DNA from: Micromonospora_G sp040676775
Lineage (GTDB): Bacteria > Actinomycetota > Actinomycetes > Mycobacteriales > Micromonosporaceae
Assembly (NCBI RefSeq): GCF_040676775.1
Contig: NZ_JBFAPP010000003.1
Span: 248,001 to 312,000, forward strand
Direction: 5' to 3'
DNA: 64,000 nt
The translations under genes were made by a program, and so were the position numbers. The notes under the pieces were generated by a model that was given only the letters and a program-made list of their open reading frames with translations, was not told where the DNA came from and did no database searches. Positions 1-9,064 of this stretch are shown here, one piece after another. Within the stretch, counting starts at the first letter, position 1, and each line of letters begins with the position of its first letter.

Positions 1-696
1 GCGACCTGGGACCACCTCGACGGGAACCTGCCCGAGTTCGACCGCTTCTCGCTGGAGCAGCTCTACTTCCCGCCGGGGCTCGGCACCATCCTCGCCCAGG
101 TGCCCGACGCGGTCGGCCCGAGCTGGTTCGGGGTGGAGAAGAAAGAACTGATGCGTCAGTGGCCGTCCTGGCTCACCATATTCACCATGTCCGAGGACGA
201 CAACGAGGGTGTGTTCGGGCCGCCGCCGCCGACCGGTAACGCGAACCGGATCTCGCAGCAGATGCTGGGCCAGGGCGCGTTGCAGTACCGGCCGACGGCG
301 AACACCCGACGCGGCTGGGACCTCTCCGACGCGGAGGTCAAGGCGATCCTGGAGAAGGACGGCCTGTCGCGGGTGATGCCGTGGACGAACGAGGTGGTCG
401 GGGCGTACACGGTGCACCCGTTGGCGTCCTGCCGCATCGGCGACGACCCGGAGACCTCGGCGCTCGACGACCGGCACGAGTTGCGTAACCACCCGGGCAT
501 CTTCGTCACCGACGGCTCGGCGGTGCCGGGTGCCCTGACCGTGAACCCGGCGCTGACCATCGCCGCCCTGGCCGAGCGGGCCATGCCCGGCATCGTCCGG
601 GCCGCCCAGGAACGCGGCGTGCCGGTCACGTACGTCGGTGCCCTGCCCGAGTCCGCCAGCGCCAGTGTCCGTGCCCCGAGCCTCGATCTCGTCTGA
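1..696 (+). CDS. GMC family oxidoreductase, C-terminal part (5' end outside window)
   Basis: The reading frame is open from base 1 to the TGA at 694-696, giving about 231 residues of the C-terminal half of an FAD-dependent glucose-methanol-choline oxidoreductase. The diagnostic C-terminal block is visible: HPLASCRIG (the His of the active-site pair), then GIFVTDGSAVPGALTVNPALTIAALAERA, split here as GIFVTDGSAVPG and NPALTIAALAERA, which closes the FAD-binding fold. The FAD-binding N-terminus (GxGxxG) must lie upstream of the window. The substrate is unknown; the family oxidises alcohols and sterols. The next genes, an AhpD-like protein and an exporter on the same strand, may belong to the same metabolic unit, but a strong terminator separates them. 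Confidence 0.9.
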   Translation, partial: ATWDHLDGNLPEFDRFSLEQLYFPPGLGTILAQVPDAVGPSWFGVEKKELMRQWPSWLTIFTMSEDDNEGVFGPPPPTGNANRISQQMLGQGALQYRPTANTRRGWDLSDAEVKAILEKDGLSRVMPWTNEVVGAYTVHPLASCRIGDDPETSALDDRHELRNHPGIFVTDGSAVPGALTVNPALTIAALAERAMPGIVRAAQERGVPVTYVGALPESASASVRAPSLDLV

Positions 697-702
697 TCCC
701 AC

Positions 703-734
703 CGGCACCGGCCCCGATCCAGGGGCCGGTGCCG
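703..734 (+). terminator. Strong intrinsic terminator after the GMC gene
   Basis: A perfect 13-bp GC-rich inverted repeat, arm CGGCACCGGCCCC, with a 6-nt loop (GATCCA) begins 7 nt after the stop codon. There is no T-tract, which is usual for actinobacterial terminators. Confidence 0.8.
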
Positions 735-771
735 CCCCCCATTACCCGCTCCTGATCGGAAGGGAACCCGC

Positions 772-1881
772 ATGAGTGGGCTGATCGAACGGGCGTCGCG
801 CCGCCCGGCCACCGCACACGTACGGCACGTCCAGGCGGTGCCGCCGGGCGCCGCGACCGGGCTGGTCGCCCAGGTGTACCGGCAGGTCGAGCGGGACTTC
901 GGCATGCTCGCACCCCCGGTCAGCCTGCACTCACCGGCGCCCGGGGCGCTGGCCGCGGCCTGGCTGATGCTGCGCGAGGCGCTGCTCGCCCAGGGGGCGG
1001 CGACCCGTGAGGCGAAGGAGGCGGTCGCCGCCGCGGTGTCGGTGGCGAACCGGTGTCCGTACTGCGTGGAGGTGCACGGGGCGACGCTGCGCGGGCTGCT
1101 GCGGGGCGAGTCGGCGGCGGCCGTGGCCGAGCAGCGCTGGGACGACGTCTCCGATCCCCGGCTGCGCGAGATCGCCCTCTGGGCCGGCGCCTCCGGCCTG
1201 GGCACGCCCGTCGCCCCGGGCGGCGAACCTGCGCCGCTGCGCGCCGACGAGGCACCCGAGCTGATCGGGGTCGCGGTCACGTTCCACTACGTCAACCGGA
1301 TGGTGAACGTCTTCCTGGTCGAGTCGCTGCTGCCGGCCGGCATTCCCGGACCCGCCCTGCCCGGCGTACGCCGGATGGCCGCCTGGCTGATGGGTTCGCT
1401 GGCCCGCCGTACGGTCGAACCGGGCGACTCGCTCCAGTTGCTGCCCGCGGCCCCGCCCCCGGCGGACCTGCACTGGGCCGCCGGCAACCCGAACGTCTCC
1501 GACGCCTTCGCCCGCGCGTACGCCGCGATCGAAGCCGGCGCCGAGCCGGTGCCGGACGAGGTCCGCGCGCTGATCCTGGAACGCCTCGCCGACCCGACCG
1601 CCGAACCGCCGGGGCTGAGTGCCCGTGCCTGGGCCGACAAGGCCGTGGCGGGACTGCCCGAGGCGCACCGCCCGGCCGCGCGGCTGGGCCTGGTGACCGC
1701 CTTCTCCTCCGCGCAGGTCGGCCCGGACCTGGTCGACGCGTTCCGTCGGGTCCACCCCGGCGAGGACACGCTGATCGAGTTCACCTCGTGGGCGAGCCTG
1801 GCCGCCGCGAGGCAGATCAGTACGCAGCTCGCCCCCGCCGGCACCACCCCACCTCCCGCCGTACGGCACCTCGAAGCATGA
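772..1881 (+). CDS. Carboxymuconolactone decarboxylase / AhpD-like protein
   Basis: A 369-residue protein with an AhpD-type active-site motif, CPYCVEVHG (CxxCxxxH), near residue 100 in an Ala-rich helical setting. AhpD-like folds act as alkylhydroperoxidases or thiol-disulfide partners. The protein is about twice the length of a single AhpD domain, and the second half (from about residue 190) is helical but has no second CxxC, so it may be a two-lobed fold with one active site. The ATG is preceded by AAGGGA. The stop overlaps the start of the MFS gene (ATGA), so the two are probably translationally coupled. The physiological substrate is not clear. Confidence 0.85.
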   Translation: MSGLIERASRRPATAHVRHVQAVPPGAATGLVAQVYRQVERDFGMLAPPVSLHSPAPGALAAAWLMLREALLAQGAATREAKEAVAAAVSVANRCPYCVEVHGATLRGLLRGESAAAVAEQRWDDVSDPRLREIALWAGASGLGTPVAPGGEPAPLRADEAPELIGVAVTFHYVNRMVNVFLVESLLPAGIPGPALPGVRRMAAWLMGSLARRTVEPGDSLQLLPAAPPPADLHWAAGNPNVSDAFARAYAAIEAGAEPVPDEVRALILERLADPTAEPPGLSARAWADKAVAGLPEAHRPAARLGLVTAFSSAQVGPDLVDAFRRVHPGEDTLIEFTSWASLAAARQISTQLAPAGTTPPPAVRHLEA

Positions 1882-3536
1882 CCACTACCCGGCCGGCACC
1901 TCGAAGCGTGACCACACCCAGGCCGGTCAACCCGTGGGCCGCGCTCGCCGTGCTCTGCCTGGGCAACTTCCTGATCCTGCTCGACACCAGCATCGTCAAC
2001 ACCGCCGCGCCGGTCATGATGAGCTCGCTCGACACCGGCATCGGCACCGTGCTGTGGGTGCTCAACGGCTACCTGCTGGCACTGTCCACCTTGCTGATCG
2101 TCTTCGGCCGGCTCGGTGACCTGGTCGGCCCGCGCGCGGTGTTCGTCGGCGGGCTCGGTGTCTTCGCGCTGGCGTCGCTGCTCTGCGGCGCGGCGCAGAG
2201 CCCGGGTCAGCTCATCGCCGCGCGGGTGCTCCAGGGCATCGGCGCGGCGGCGTTGCTGCCGCAGGCGCTGGTGCTGCTCTCGGCGATCTTCCCGCCGGCC
2301 CGCCGGGGTGCCGCGTTCGGCATCTTCACCGCCGTCGCCGGCATCGCCGCGGTCAGCGGACCGACGGCCGGCGGCCTGATCGTCACCCACCTCGGCTGGC
2401 AGTGGATCTTCTACGTCAACGTGCCGCTGAGCCTGGCCGGGATCGTGCTGGCGCTGCGGCTGGTCCCGGACCTGCGCCAGCCGCGACCGAAGAGCTTCGA
2501 CCCGGTCGGGCTGCTCCTGGCCACCCTCGGCCTCAGCGGCCTGGTGTACGCGCTGGTCGAGGGCGAGCGGCACCACTGGGGCACGATCGTCGGCCCGGTG
2601 ACGGTTCCGCTGGTCCTGGTCGCCGCCGGAGTGCTGCTCGGGCTGTTCGTGCTCTGGGAGCGGCGCCAGCCCGAACCGCTCGTACCGCTCGGGCTGCTGC
2701 GCAACCGCGACTACACCATCGCCACCGTCATCACCCTGATCACCTCGTTCGCCCTCTACGGCTTCCTGCTCGTCTTCGTCATCGAGACCCAGACCCTGTA
2801 CGGCATGACCCCGCTGATGTCCGGGCTTGTCGCGCTGCCGTGGACGATCACGCTCAGCGCGGTGGCACCGGTGGCGGGCCGGCTCGCCGACCGGCTCGGT
2901 GGCCGGATCCTGCTGGTGTTCGGCCTGGCCGCGTTCGCGTTCGGGGTGCTGGGCATGGCGTACCTGCCGGCGCGCGACTCGGGCGTGTGGGTGTTCTTCG
3001 CCCCGCTGGTCCTGATCGGCATCGGGATGGGCGCGGCTATCGCGCCGACCACCACCGAGGCGATGCGCGGCATCGTCCCCGCGCAGGCCGGGGCCGCTTC
3101 CGGGGTGCTCAACACGGCCCGCCAGGTCGGCGCGGCGCTCGGTGCCGCCGTGATCGGCGCGGTGCTGCAGAACCGGCTGGTCGCCTCGTTGCACGACTCG
3201 GCGCAGCAGCAGGCGGAACGGTTGCCGTCGGAGGCGCGACCGGGGTTCGTGGCCGGTTTCGCCGACGCGACCGAGCACGGGTTGCGGCTCGGCAGCGGTC
3301 AGCAGGGCGGTTTCACCGTCCCCGAGCAGTTGCCGCCGGACCTCGCCGAACGGGTCGAGCGGTCGGCCGCGGAGGCATTCGGCGACGCCCTGCTCGCTTC
3401 GGCCCGCCCGACGTTGACCGTGGTCGCCGCCGTACTGCTGCTCGGCAGCGTGCTCGCCACGTTCATGGTCCGGCGTACGCGGGCCGCCCGGGTGGCGGCG
3501 GCACAGCCGGAGCAGGTGGCCGCCGAGCGGCGCTAG
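1878..3536 (+). CDS. MFS drug exporter, DHA2 (EmrB/QacA) family
   Basis: A 552-residue integral membrane protein with about 14 hydrophobic segments. It starts with the typical N-terminal segment LGNFLILLDTSIVNTA (motif D1 of DHA2 exporters) and carries motif A (FGRLGDLVGPR) between TM2 and TM3. Motif C is visible as GPTAGGLI. It is expected to export hydrophobic compounds by proton antiport. The chosen ATG sits in the ATGA overlap with the upstream AhpD-like gene; an open frame runs upstream of it but lies over the AhpD gene and looks unlike protein. The C-terminus is long and charged. No dedicated regulator is adjacent. Confidence 0.93.
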   Translation: MTTTRPAPRSVTTPRPVNPWAALAVLCLGNFLILLDTSIVNTAAPVMMSSLDTGIGTVLWVLNGYLLALSTLLIVFGRLGDLVGPRAVFVGGLGVFALASLLCGAAQSPGQLIAARVLQGIGAAALLPQALVLLSAIFPPARRGAAFGIFTAVAGIAAVSGPTAGGLIVTHLGWQWIFYVNVPLSLAGIVLALRLVPDLRQPRPKSFDPVGLLLATLGLSGLVYALVEGERHHWGTIVGPVTVPLVLVAAGVLLGLFVLWERRQPEPLVPLGLLRNRDYTIATVITLITSFALYGFLLVFVIETQTLYGMTPLMSGLVALPWTITLSAVAPVAGRLADRLGGRILLVFGLAAFAFGVLGMAYLPARDSGVWVFFAPLVLIGIGMGAAIAPTTTEAMRGIVPAQAGAASGVLNTARQVGAALGAAVIGAVLQNRLVASLHDSAQQQAERLPSEARPGFVAGFADATEHGLRLGSGQQGGFTVPEQLPPDLAERVERSAAEAFGDALLASARPTLTVVAAVLLLGSVLATFMVRRTRAARVAAAQPEQVAAERR

Positions 3537-3551
3537 GAGCCCTTCCGGCCG

Positions 3552-4970
3552 TCATAGGGTGGGGTGCTGGCCGCGGACCGGGCTCAGCGACTCCAGCAGC
3601 GCGGCGATGTACAGGATCGTCGATTCCGCGTAATAGTTCGCCGCCAGCTGCACACCGATCGGCATGCCGTCGCTGTTCGTGCCGAACCGCATCGACAGGG
3701 CGGGTAGCCCGGTCAGGTTGAACGGGACGGTCGGCGTCATCAGCCGGAAGGCGTCCACGGTCTGGCCGTCGACGGTGAACTGCTTGAGTCCGTGCGCGTG
3801 CGCGGGAATCGACGTCACCGGGAGCAGCAGGGCGTCGTACCGCTGGAAGTATTCCGCGAAACCGTCCCGCAGCCGCTCGATGCCCTGCTCGGCCTCGACG
3901 TAGTCCTGTACGGGCGTGTCCGGGGTGCCGATCATGGTCTTCGAGTACGTGAACCTCTGGTCCTCGTGACCCGCGGTGACCTGCCGCATCAACGGTTTCA
4001 TCTCCATCACGTGCTGCCGGGCGAAGATGTCGAACGGGTTGTCCCGCTGCAGAGCCGGGATGCTCACGGCCTCGACCCGCATCCCCGCTCCCCGTAGGGC
4101 GTCGGCGGCCTCCTGTACGGTTGCCGCGATCTCCGGGTCGATCGGACCGAGTCCCGAGTCGACCAGCCAGCCGACGCGTACGGGCCGGTCCGGCGAGGCA
4201 CCCAGGCCGGCGTCGAACTCGCCCGGGACGGCGGCGAAGCCGTCGGCGCCGTCCGGACCGGCCAGCAGCGAGTACGCCAGTGCGAGGTCGCGGATGCTGC
4301 GGGCCATCGGGCCGGCGTGCCAGTCACGACGCGGCTCCCGAGGCCAGGTCCCGGTCATCGGGATGCGCCCGTGCGTCGGCTTGAGGGCCGCGACACCGGT
4401 GTCCGCCGCTGGTCCGCGCAGTGAGATGGACAGGTCGCTGGCGAGTCCGAGCGGCGACATCCCGGCGGCGATCGCCGCGGACTCCCCACCGCTGGAACCG
4501 CCGGAACTGCGGTCGAGGTCCCAGGGGTTGTTCGTCCTGCCCGTCAGGAGGTTGTCGGACTCGATCCAGTACGCGAACTCGGGAAGGTTGGTCTTCGCCA
4601 GGAGGATCGCACCGGCCCGCTTCATCCGCGCCACGCTGGTGGCGTCCGTGTCCGGGACACGCCCCGCGAAGATCGGCGAACCGCGCTGGGTGAGCACCCC
4701 GGCGGTGTCGAACGAGTCCTTGACCGTGAAGGGCACGCCGTGCAGCGGTCCGACTTCCCCGCCCGCCGCGAGCTGGTCGTCGGCCGCCCGCGCGGCGTCC
4801 AGCGCACCGTCGGCGAGCGTGACGATGGCGTTGAGCTTCGAGTTGGTGGCCTTGATCCGGTCGAGGTGCGCCTGGACCACCTCGACCGAGGAAGCCTTCC
4901 TGGTGCGGATCAGCTCGGCGAGTTCGGTCGCGTCGAGCCGGTTGAGGTCGGTGGTCACGATGGCTGTCAC
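3552..4970 (-). CDS. Amidase signature family protein with altered nucleophile motif
   Basis: A 472-residue amidase of near-usual length. The catalytic Lys is in GVPFTVKDSF (about residue 84) and the cis-Ser in SSGGSSGGES (about 160). The nucleophile region reads DLSISLRGPAADTGV where the family normally has D-x-GGSIR-x-PA. The Ser and Arg are kept, but the two glycines that help build the oxyanion hole are replaced by Ser-Ile. It probably hydrolyses an amide, but activity may differ from the family norm. The GTG start has GGAGGG 8 nt upstream. It converges with the MFS gene with only 15 nt between the stops. Confidence 0.88.
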   Translation of the reverse strand: MTAIVTTDLNRLDATELAELIRTRKASSVEVVQAHLDRIKATNSKLNAIVTLADGALDAARAADDQLAAGGEVGPLHGVPFTVKDSFDTAGVLTQRGSPIFAGRVPDTDATSVARMKRAGAILLAKTNLPEFAYWIESDNLLTGRTNNPWDLDRSSGGSSGGESAAIAAGMSPLGLASDLSISLRGPAADTGVAALKPTHGRIPMTGTWPREPRRDWHAGPMARSIRDLALAYSLLAGPDGADGFAAVPGEFDAGLGASPDRPVRVGWLVDSGLGPIDPEIAATVQEAADALRGAGMRVEAVSIPALQRDNPFDIFARQHVMEMKPLMRQVTAGHEDQRFTYSKTMIGTPDTPVQDYVEAEQGIERLRDGFAEYFQRYDALLLPVTSIPAHAHGLKQFTVDGQTVDAFRLMTPTVPFNLTGLPALSMRFGTNSDGMPIGVQLAANYYAESTILYIAALLESLSPVRGQHPTL

Positions 4971-5163
4971 GATGGATCCCTCCCCAGACGTGGATGACCT
5001 CGGTGATGGATCGAGAGTCCTCCCGCATCTTGCGACGAAACCGACCGAAGCGCGTACGTTAAGGCCGAATTTCGCCCCGATGGGGGAGTGCGCTCGCCAC
5101 CAGCGATGTCGGTCCCGGTCCGGTGCCGTCCAGCGGCCCGGGACGTCCGGGGGCGGACGACGA

Positions 5164-5191
5164 ACGCCGGCCGGTGGGAACCGGCCGGCGT
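5164..5191 (-). terminator. Intrinsic terminator downstream of the mycothiol-fold gene
   Basis: A perfect 12-bp inverted repeat, ACGCCGGCCGGT, with loop GGGA lies 20 nt beyond the stop of the leftward gene at 5211-6017. Apart from this and the amidase leader, 4971-5210 holds nothing recognisable. Confidence 0.75.
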
Positions 5192-5210
5192 CCGACGTTC
5201 TCGGGCGGAA

Positions 5211-6017
5211 TCAGGAGCGCTGCACGGCGGCGAACTGCCCCGGGCGGCGGCCCGGTCCGGCCGGGCCCCGGTAGGCCTGGGCGATGTCCAGCCACTGCTC
5301 GGCGTCCGGGCCGGTGGCGACCAGGTCCAGGTCGTCGCGGTGCCGCCGCCGGGTGACCAGCAGGCAGAAGTCGGCGGCCGGGCCGGTGATCCGCTGCTCG
5401 GCGTTTTCCGGGCCGCTGACGAACTTCGCCCCAGACGGCAGGGTGAGTTCGAACCGGAACTCCACCTCCGGCGGGGTCAGGTTCCGGGCCAGGTAGCCGA
5501 AATCCCAGGTCCGGACCGCGAACCCGACCAGGTGCGCGATCCGGTCGGTGAATTCCCGCTGTACGCCGAGCGCGTCGGCGATGTCCTGACCGTGCCCGAA
5601 CATCTCCATCATCCCCGCGGCGGCGAGAACCGGCGCGGGCAGCGGCCGGACCAGCCACGGTACGAGCTTGCCGGCCGGCACCGACGCCAGCGCCTGCTCG
5701 GCGTTCGCGCGTTCGGTCCGCCAGTGGCCGAGCAGCACCTGCGGCGGCGCGGCCAGGAACGGTGCCATCGCCGCGTCGACGTTGGCGTTGAAGTCGGGGC
5801 TCAGGCGCTGGGCCATCGCCATGAAGCCTTCGGGGCGTGACGCGGCCATGGCGGCCAGGTGGAAGGTCGCGGCCAGGTGGGCCACCTGGTGCGCGATCGT
5901 CCAGCCCTCCGACGGGGTGGGCAGCGCCCACTGGGCGTCGTCGAGGTCCGCTACCAGACCGTCGATGTCGTTTCCGTCGGCGATCAAGGCGGGGATCACG
6001 TTTTCCGGTGTTGTCAC
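5211..6017 (-). CDS. TIGR03084-type DinB/mycothiol maleylpyruvate isomerase-fold protein
   Basis: A 268-residue protein with the N-terminal DinB-like helical bundle of mycothiol-dependent isomerases: GWTIAHQVAHLA (about residues 36-47) supplies one metal-binding His, and MFGHGQDIADALG (about 137-149) supplies the HxxD pair typical of the group. A C-terminal beta-rich domain (about 175-268) follows, as in TIGR03084 proteins. The likely role is a metal- and mycothiol-dependent isomerase or transferase of unknown substrate. The GTG start was chosen over the longer ORF because GAGGAG lies 7 nt upstream. It is divergent from another member of the same superfamily. Confidence 0.85.
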   Translation of the reverse strand: MTTPENVIPALIADGNDIDGLVADLDDAQWALPTPSEGWTIAHQVAHLAATFHLAAMAASRPEGFMAMAQRLSPDFNANVDAAMAPFLAAPPQVLLGHWRTERANAEQALASVPAGKLVPWLVRPLPAPVLAAAGMMEMFGHGQDIADALGVQREFTDRIAHLVGFAVRTWDFGYLARNLTPPEVEFRFELTLPSGAKFVSGPENAEQRITGPAADFCLLVTRRRHRDDLDLVATGPDAEQWLDIAQAYRGPAGPGRRPGQFAAVQRS

Positions 6018-6283
6018 GCGTGTCTCCTCATCACTCGTTCGGCTGGCTTCCGGTCCGGAGGGGGCGGACCGGGCCCGCCGCGGCACCGGCCCGCCCGGTC
6101 ACCCCCGCTGTACGCCGAGGCAAATGAGCACGCCGACCGCTCCATCGGTGCAGTCCGACCAAGCTTCGCTTCGGTCGACCTGGGCTGTCTTCTCTGTGGA
6201 TGCGGACTGCCTTTTGCGCACGCTGAAACGCTCCGATGTGGAATTGCGGATTGGGCACTTTGGAAGAAGGACAGCGGGACAGA

Positions 6284-7033
6284 ATGTCCTACGGTCGGGA
6301 AATGCGGGTGTACGACATGATTGTCGACGAGCGTCGGCGGGCCGCGGACCTGCTCGCCGGCCTGACCGTCGACCAGTTGCGCAGCCCGAGCCTGTGCGCG
6401 GGTTGGACGATGCACGACATCGCCGCGCACCTGGTCACCTTCCTGCGGTTCGGTCAGGCGAAGCTCTACCTGGGCATCGCCGCGACCGGGGCGGACCTCG
6501 ACCGGGTCAACGTCACCCTCACCCGCTGGTACGCCAAAAGAAGCACCGACGTGCTGATCGACCAACTGCGCCGGGACGCTTTGTCGCGTACCACCATTCC
6601 TCGGTCCGGATATGATCCGGTGCTCGCCGACATCGTGCTGCACGACCTCGACATCCGACGCCCCCTCGGCATTCCACGAATCCTTTCCGAGGAACGGTTG
6701 TGGGTGGCGTACCAGCATCTCGCGGCGAAGCCGTCGCCCGGATTCGCGTTGGGCGGGCGGCTGCGCGGGCTGCGGCTGGTGGCCGACGACGCCGGCTGGG
6801 ACCACGGCACCGGAGCGGCCGTACGCGGCAACGCCGAGCCGTTGGTGCTGGCGATGGGAGGCAGGATCTCCGCGCTGGACGAGCTGACCGGTGACGGTGT
6901 GCCCGTACTGCGGGAGCGGTTGACCTCGGCGACGAAGATGCGCCCCGCGCAGCGGCTGGGCAAGGTGCTGGGGGTGCTGGTCAGCCCACCACCACCGGAC
7001 CGCCGATCCCGCGACGCGGTCGGGCTGGGCTAG
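6284..7033 (+). CDS. Maleylpyruvate isomerase family mycothiol-dependent protein
   Basis: A 249-residue protein of the TIGR03083 type. The N-terminal bundle has AGWTMHDIAAHLV (first metal His) and DIVLHDLDIRRPLG (the HxxD motif), and a C-terminal domain with GGRLRGLRLVADD follows. These proteins use mycothiol and a divalent metal; the substrate cannot be read from sequence. The start could also be the ATG at 6302 (MRVYDMI); I prefer 6284 because of GAAGAAGG upstream. It faces the LysR gene tail to tail, and the two stop codons overlap by 4 nt, so there is no room for a terminator between them. Confidence 0.82.
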   Translation: MSYGREMRVYDMIVDERRRAADLLAGLTVDQLRSPSLCAGWTMHDIAAHLVTFLRFGQAKLYLGIAATGADLDRVNVTLTRWYAKRSTDVLIDQLRRDALSRTTIPRSGYDPVLADIVLHDLDIRRPLGIPRILSEERLWVAYQHLAAKPSPGFALGGRLRGLRLVADDAGWDHGTGAAVRGNAEPLVLAMGGRISALDELTGDGVPVLRERLTSATKMRPAQRLGKVLGVLVSPPPPDRRSRDAVGLG

Positions 7034-7941
7034 CGGCCGGTACGCGTGCCGGCGGTCGCCGCCTGTCGGAGCGCGTCGAGCAGGCCGTGCAGGGCCGGCT
7101 GGGCCGGGGACGACTCCCGTACCGCCGCGTAGATCACCCGTACCGGGACCGGGTTGCGGACCCGGCGTACGACGACGGCCGGGTGGCGGCTGCCGAGCCC
7201 CATCTCCGGCACCAGGCCGATGCCGAGCCCGGCGGCGACGAATCCCTGCGCGGTGGCGTAGTCCTCGCTCTGCACCACGAAGTCCGGGCGGAAGCCGGCC
7301 GAGTCGCAGGCGCCGAGTACGGAGTCGAGGCAGGGGCCGGGCCATTCGCTGCCGACCCATGGCTCGTCGGCGAGGTCGGTCAGGTCGAGCACCCGTTTCG
7401 CGGCGAGCCGGTGCCCTCGGGGCAGCACGGCCACGTACCGGTCGTCGAGCAGGTGCGCGAACCGGAGGCCGTCGCCGGCCAACCGCCCCGGGTCCTGGAC
7501 CACGATCGCCAGGTCCGCGCCGCCCTGTTTCAACTCCGGTAGCGAGTCCTCGGGCTCACCGAGCCGCAGGTCGACGCGGACGCCCGGGAAGGCGCGGCGG
7601 AACAGGGCGACCGCGGGTGCCACCAGGCTCGCCCCGGCGGTGGCGAAGTAGCGGACCGCCAGCCGACCGGTGCGCCCGGCCCGCAGGTCGGCCAGCGCGG
7701 TCTCCGCCTCGGCGACCTGCTCACCGATGGCGGCGGCGTACTCGTTGAGCAGGCGGCCGGCGTCGGTGGGGCGTACACCGCGCCCGGTCCGCTCCAGCAG
7801 CGCGATCCCGGCCTCCTTCTCCAGCACCGTCAACTGTTGGCTGACCGCCGAGGGGGTGTAGCCGAGGTCGCGGGCGGCGGCGCTGACCGAACCGCTGGTC
7901 ACGACCGCGCGCAGCAACTGCATTCGTCGTACGTCAAGCAT
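7030..7941 (-). CDS. LysR family transcriptional regulator
   Basis: A 303-residue LysR protein. The winged helix-turn-helix fills residues 1-60 (MLDVRRMQLLRAVVTSGSVS, then AARDLGYTPSAVSQQLTVLE), and the ligand-binding domain follows from about residue 90 (GRLAVRYFATAGASLVAPAV). There is no Shine-Dalgarno upstream of the ATG, so it may be leaderless. It is divergent from the EamA exporter with 94 nt between them, the usual arrangement in which a LysR protein controls its neighbour. It overlaps the stop of the convergent isomerase gene. Confidence 0.92.
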   Translation of the reverse strand: MLDVRRMQLLRAVVTSGSVSAAARDLGYTPSAVSQQLTVLEKEAGIALLERTGRGVRPTDAGRLLNEYAAAIGEQVAEAETALADLRAGRTGRLAVRYFATAGASLVAPAVALFRRAFPGVRVDLRLGEPEDSLPELKQGGADLAIVVQDPGRLAGDGLRFAHLLDDRYVAVLPRGHRLAAKRVLDLTDLADEPWVGSEWPGPCLDSVLGACDSAGFRPDFVVQSEDYATAQGFVAAGLGIGLVPEMGLGSRHPAVVVRRVRNPVPVRVIYAAVRESSPAQPALHGLLDALRQAATAGTRTGR

Positions 7942-8035
7942 TAGCTCAGCTTAACGCTGCGTGCAGATCTTTTCGCTTGTCTTACAACTGCTTCCGGGAC
8001 ACGGTGAACGTCGGTCCACCCGTCAGGAGGCGAAG

Positions 8036-9064
8036 GTGTTCGGTGGTCAGCGCGCAACCCTCGTACGCATGGGGGTGCTCGCCCTACTCTGGGGGTCGGG
8101 CTTCCTCTGGATCAAGGTCGCCCTCGGCGGCGGCCTGACCCCGCTCCAGATCACCGTCATCCGGTGCGCCCTCGGTGCGGCCGTGCTGCTCGCGCTCGCG
8201 TACGCCGCGCGCCAGCGCCTGCCGCGCGACCGGCGGACCTGGCTACATCTCGTCGTGGCCGCCTTCTTCTGCAACGCCCTGCCGTTTTTCCTGTTCAGCG
8301 TCGGTGAACAGACCGTCGACTCCGGCGTGGCCGGCGTCCTCAACGCCACCACTCCACTGTGGTCGTTGCTGATCGGCCTCGCCCTCGGCGCCGAACGGCA
8401 CCCGCATCCACTCCGGCTGACCGGCCTCGGGCTCGGCTTCGCCGGCACGCTGCTCATCTTCGCGCCCTGGCACCGGGCCGGCCTGACCAGTTGGGGCGCC
8501 CTGCTGCTGCTCGCGGCGGCGGCCAGCTACGCGATCGCGTTCGCCTACATGGCCCGGCACCTGACCGGCCGGCAGACCGGTCCGCTCGCCCTCTCCGCCG
8601 CCCAGCTCCTCACCGCCACCGGCCTGACCACCCTCGCGTTGCCCGCCGGCTCCGCCGGCCCGTCGACACCCACCCTCACCGCGATCGTCGCGGTCGTGGT
8701 CCTCGGCACCCTCGGTACGGGCGTCACGTTCCACCTCAACGCCCGGCTGATCGCCACCGAAGGCCCGGTCACCGCCGCCACCGTCGGCTATTTGCTCCCT
8801 GTCGTCTCGGTGGCGCTGGGCGCGCTCGTCCTCGACGAACAGCTCAGCCTCCGGATCATCGCCGGCATGGCGGTCGTGCTCGTCGGCGTCGGCCTGACCC
8901 GCACCCGCCCCTCCGGCACCGCGCCCGTTGCTCATTGTGACGACCGAACGGATACAGCGTGCAGCCCCACTCACCCTGGCGGGTCCCCGACTTCCGGGTC
9001 CTCTTCACCGCCACCACCCTCAGCCAGCTCGGCACCAACATCGGGTACGTCGCCGTACCGCTGA
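8036..9064 (+). CDS. EamA/DMT family transporter with an unusual C-terminal extension
   Basis: A 342-residue DMT-superfamily exporter with about ten hydrophobic segments in two EamA repeats (LALLWGSGFLWIKVALG at the start of repeat 1). Such proteins export amino acids, metabolites or drugs. The GTG start is supported by AGGAGG 5 nt upstream. The membrane domain ends near residue 300 (GVGLTRTRP). The last 40 or so residues are Ser/Pro/Thr-rich and read across the first 106 nt of the next gene in another frame. This suggests that the original stop was lost or a small frameshift occurred. The adjacent divergent LysR gene is its likely regulator. Confidence 0.88.
   Translation: MFGGQRATLVRMGVLALLWGSGFLWIKVALGGGLTPLQITVIRCALGAAVLLALAYAARQRLPRDRRTWLHLVVAAFFCNALPFFLFSVGEQTVDSGVAGVLNATTPLWSLLIGLALGAERHPHPLRLTGLGLGFAGTLLIFAPWHRAGLTSWGALLLLAAAASYAIAFAYMARHLTGRQTGPLALSAAQLLTATGLTTLALPAGSAGPSTPTLTAIVAVVVLGTLGTGVTFHLNARLIATEGPVTAATVGYLLPVVSVALGALVLDEQLSLRIIAGMAVVLVGVGLTRTRPSGTAPVAHCDDRTDTACSPTHPGGSPTSGSSSPPPPSASSAPTSGTSPYR

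Noticed and set aside
1053..1877. Upstream extension of the MFS frame
   Set aside because: Arg-rich non-protein-like sequence overlying the AhpD gene; the ATG in the ATGA overlap is a better start.
1287..3278. 663-residue reverse open frame over the AhpD and MFS genes
   Set aside because: His/Arg/Gln-rich shadow of real genes on the other strand, as expected at high GC; no domain.
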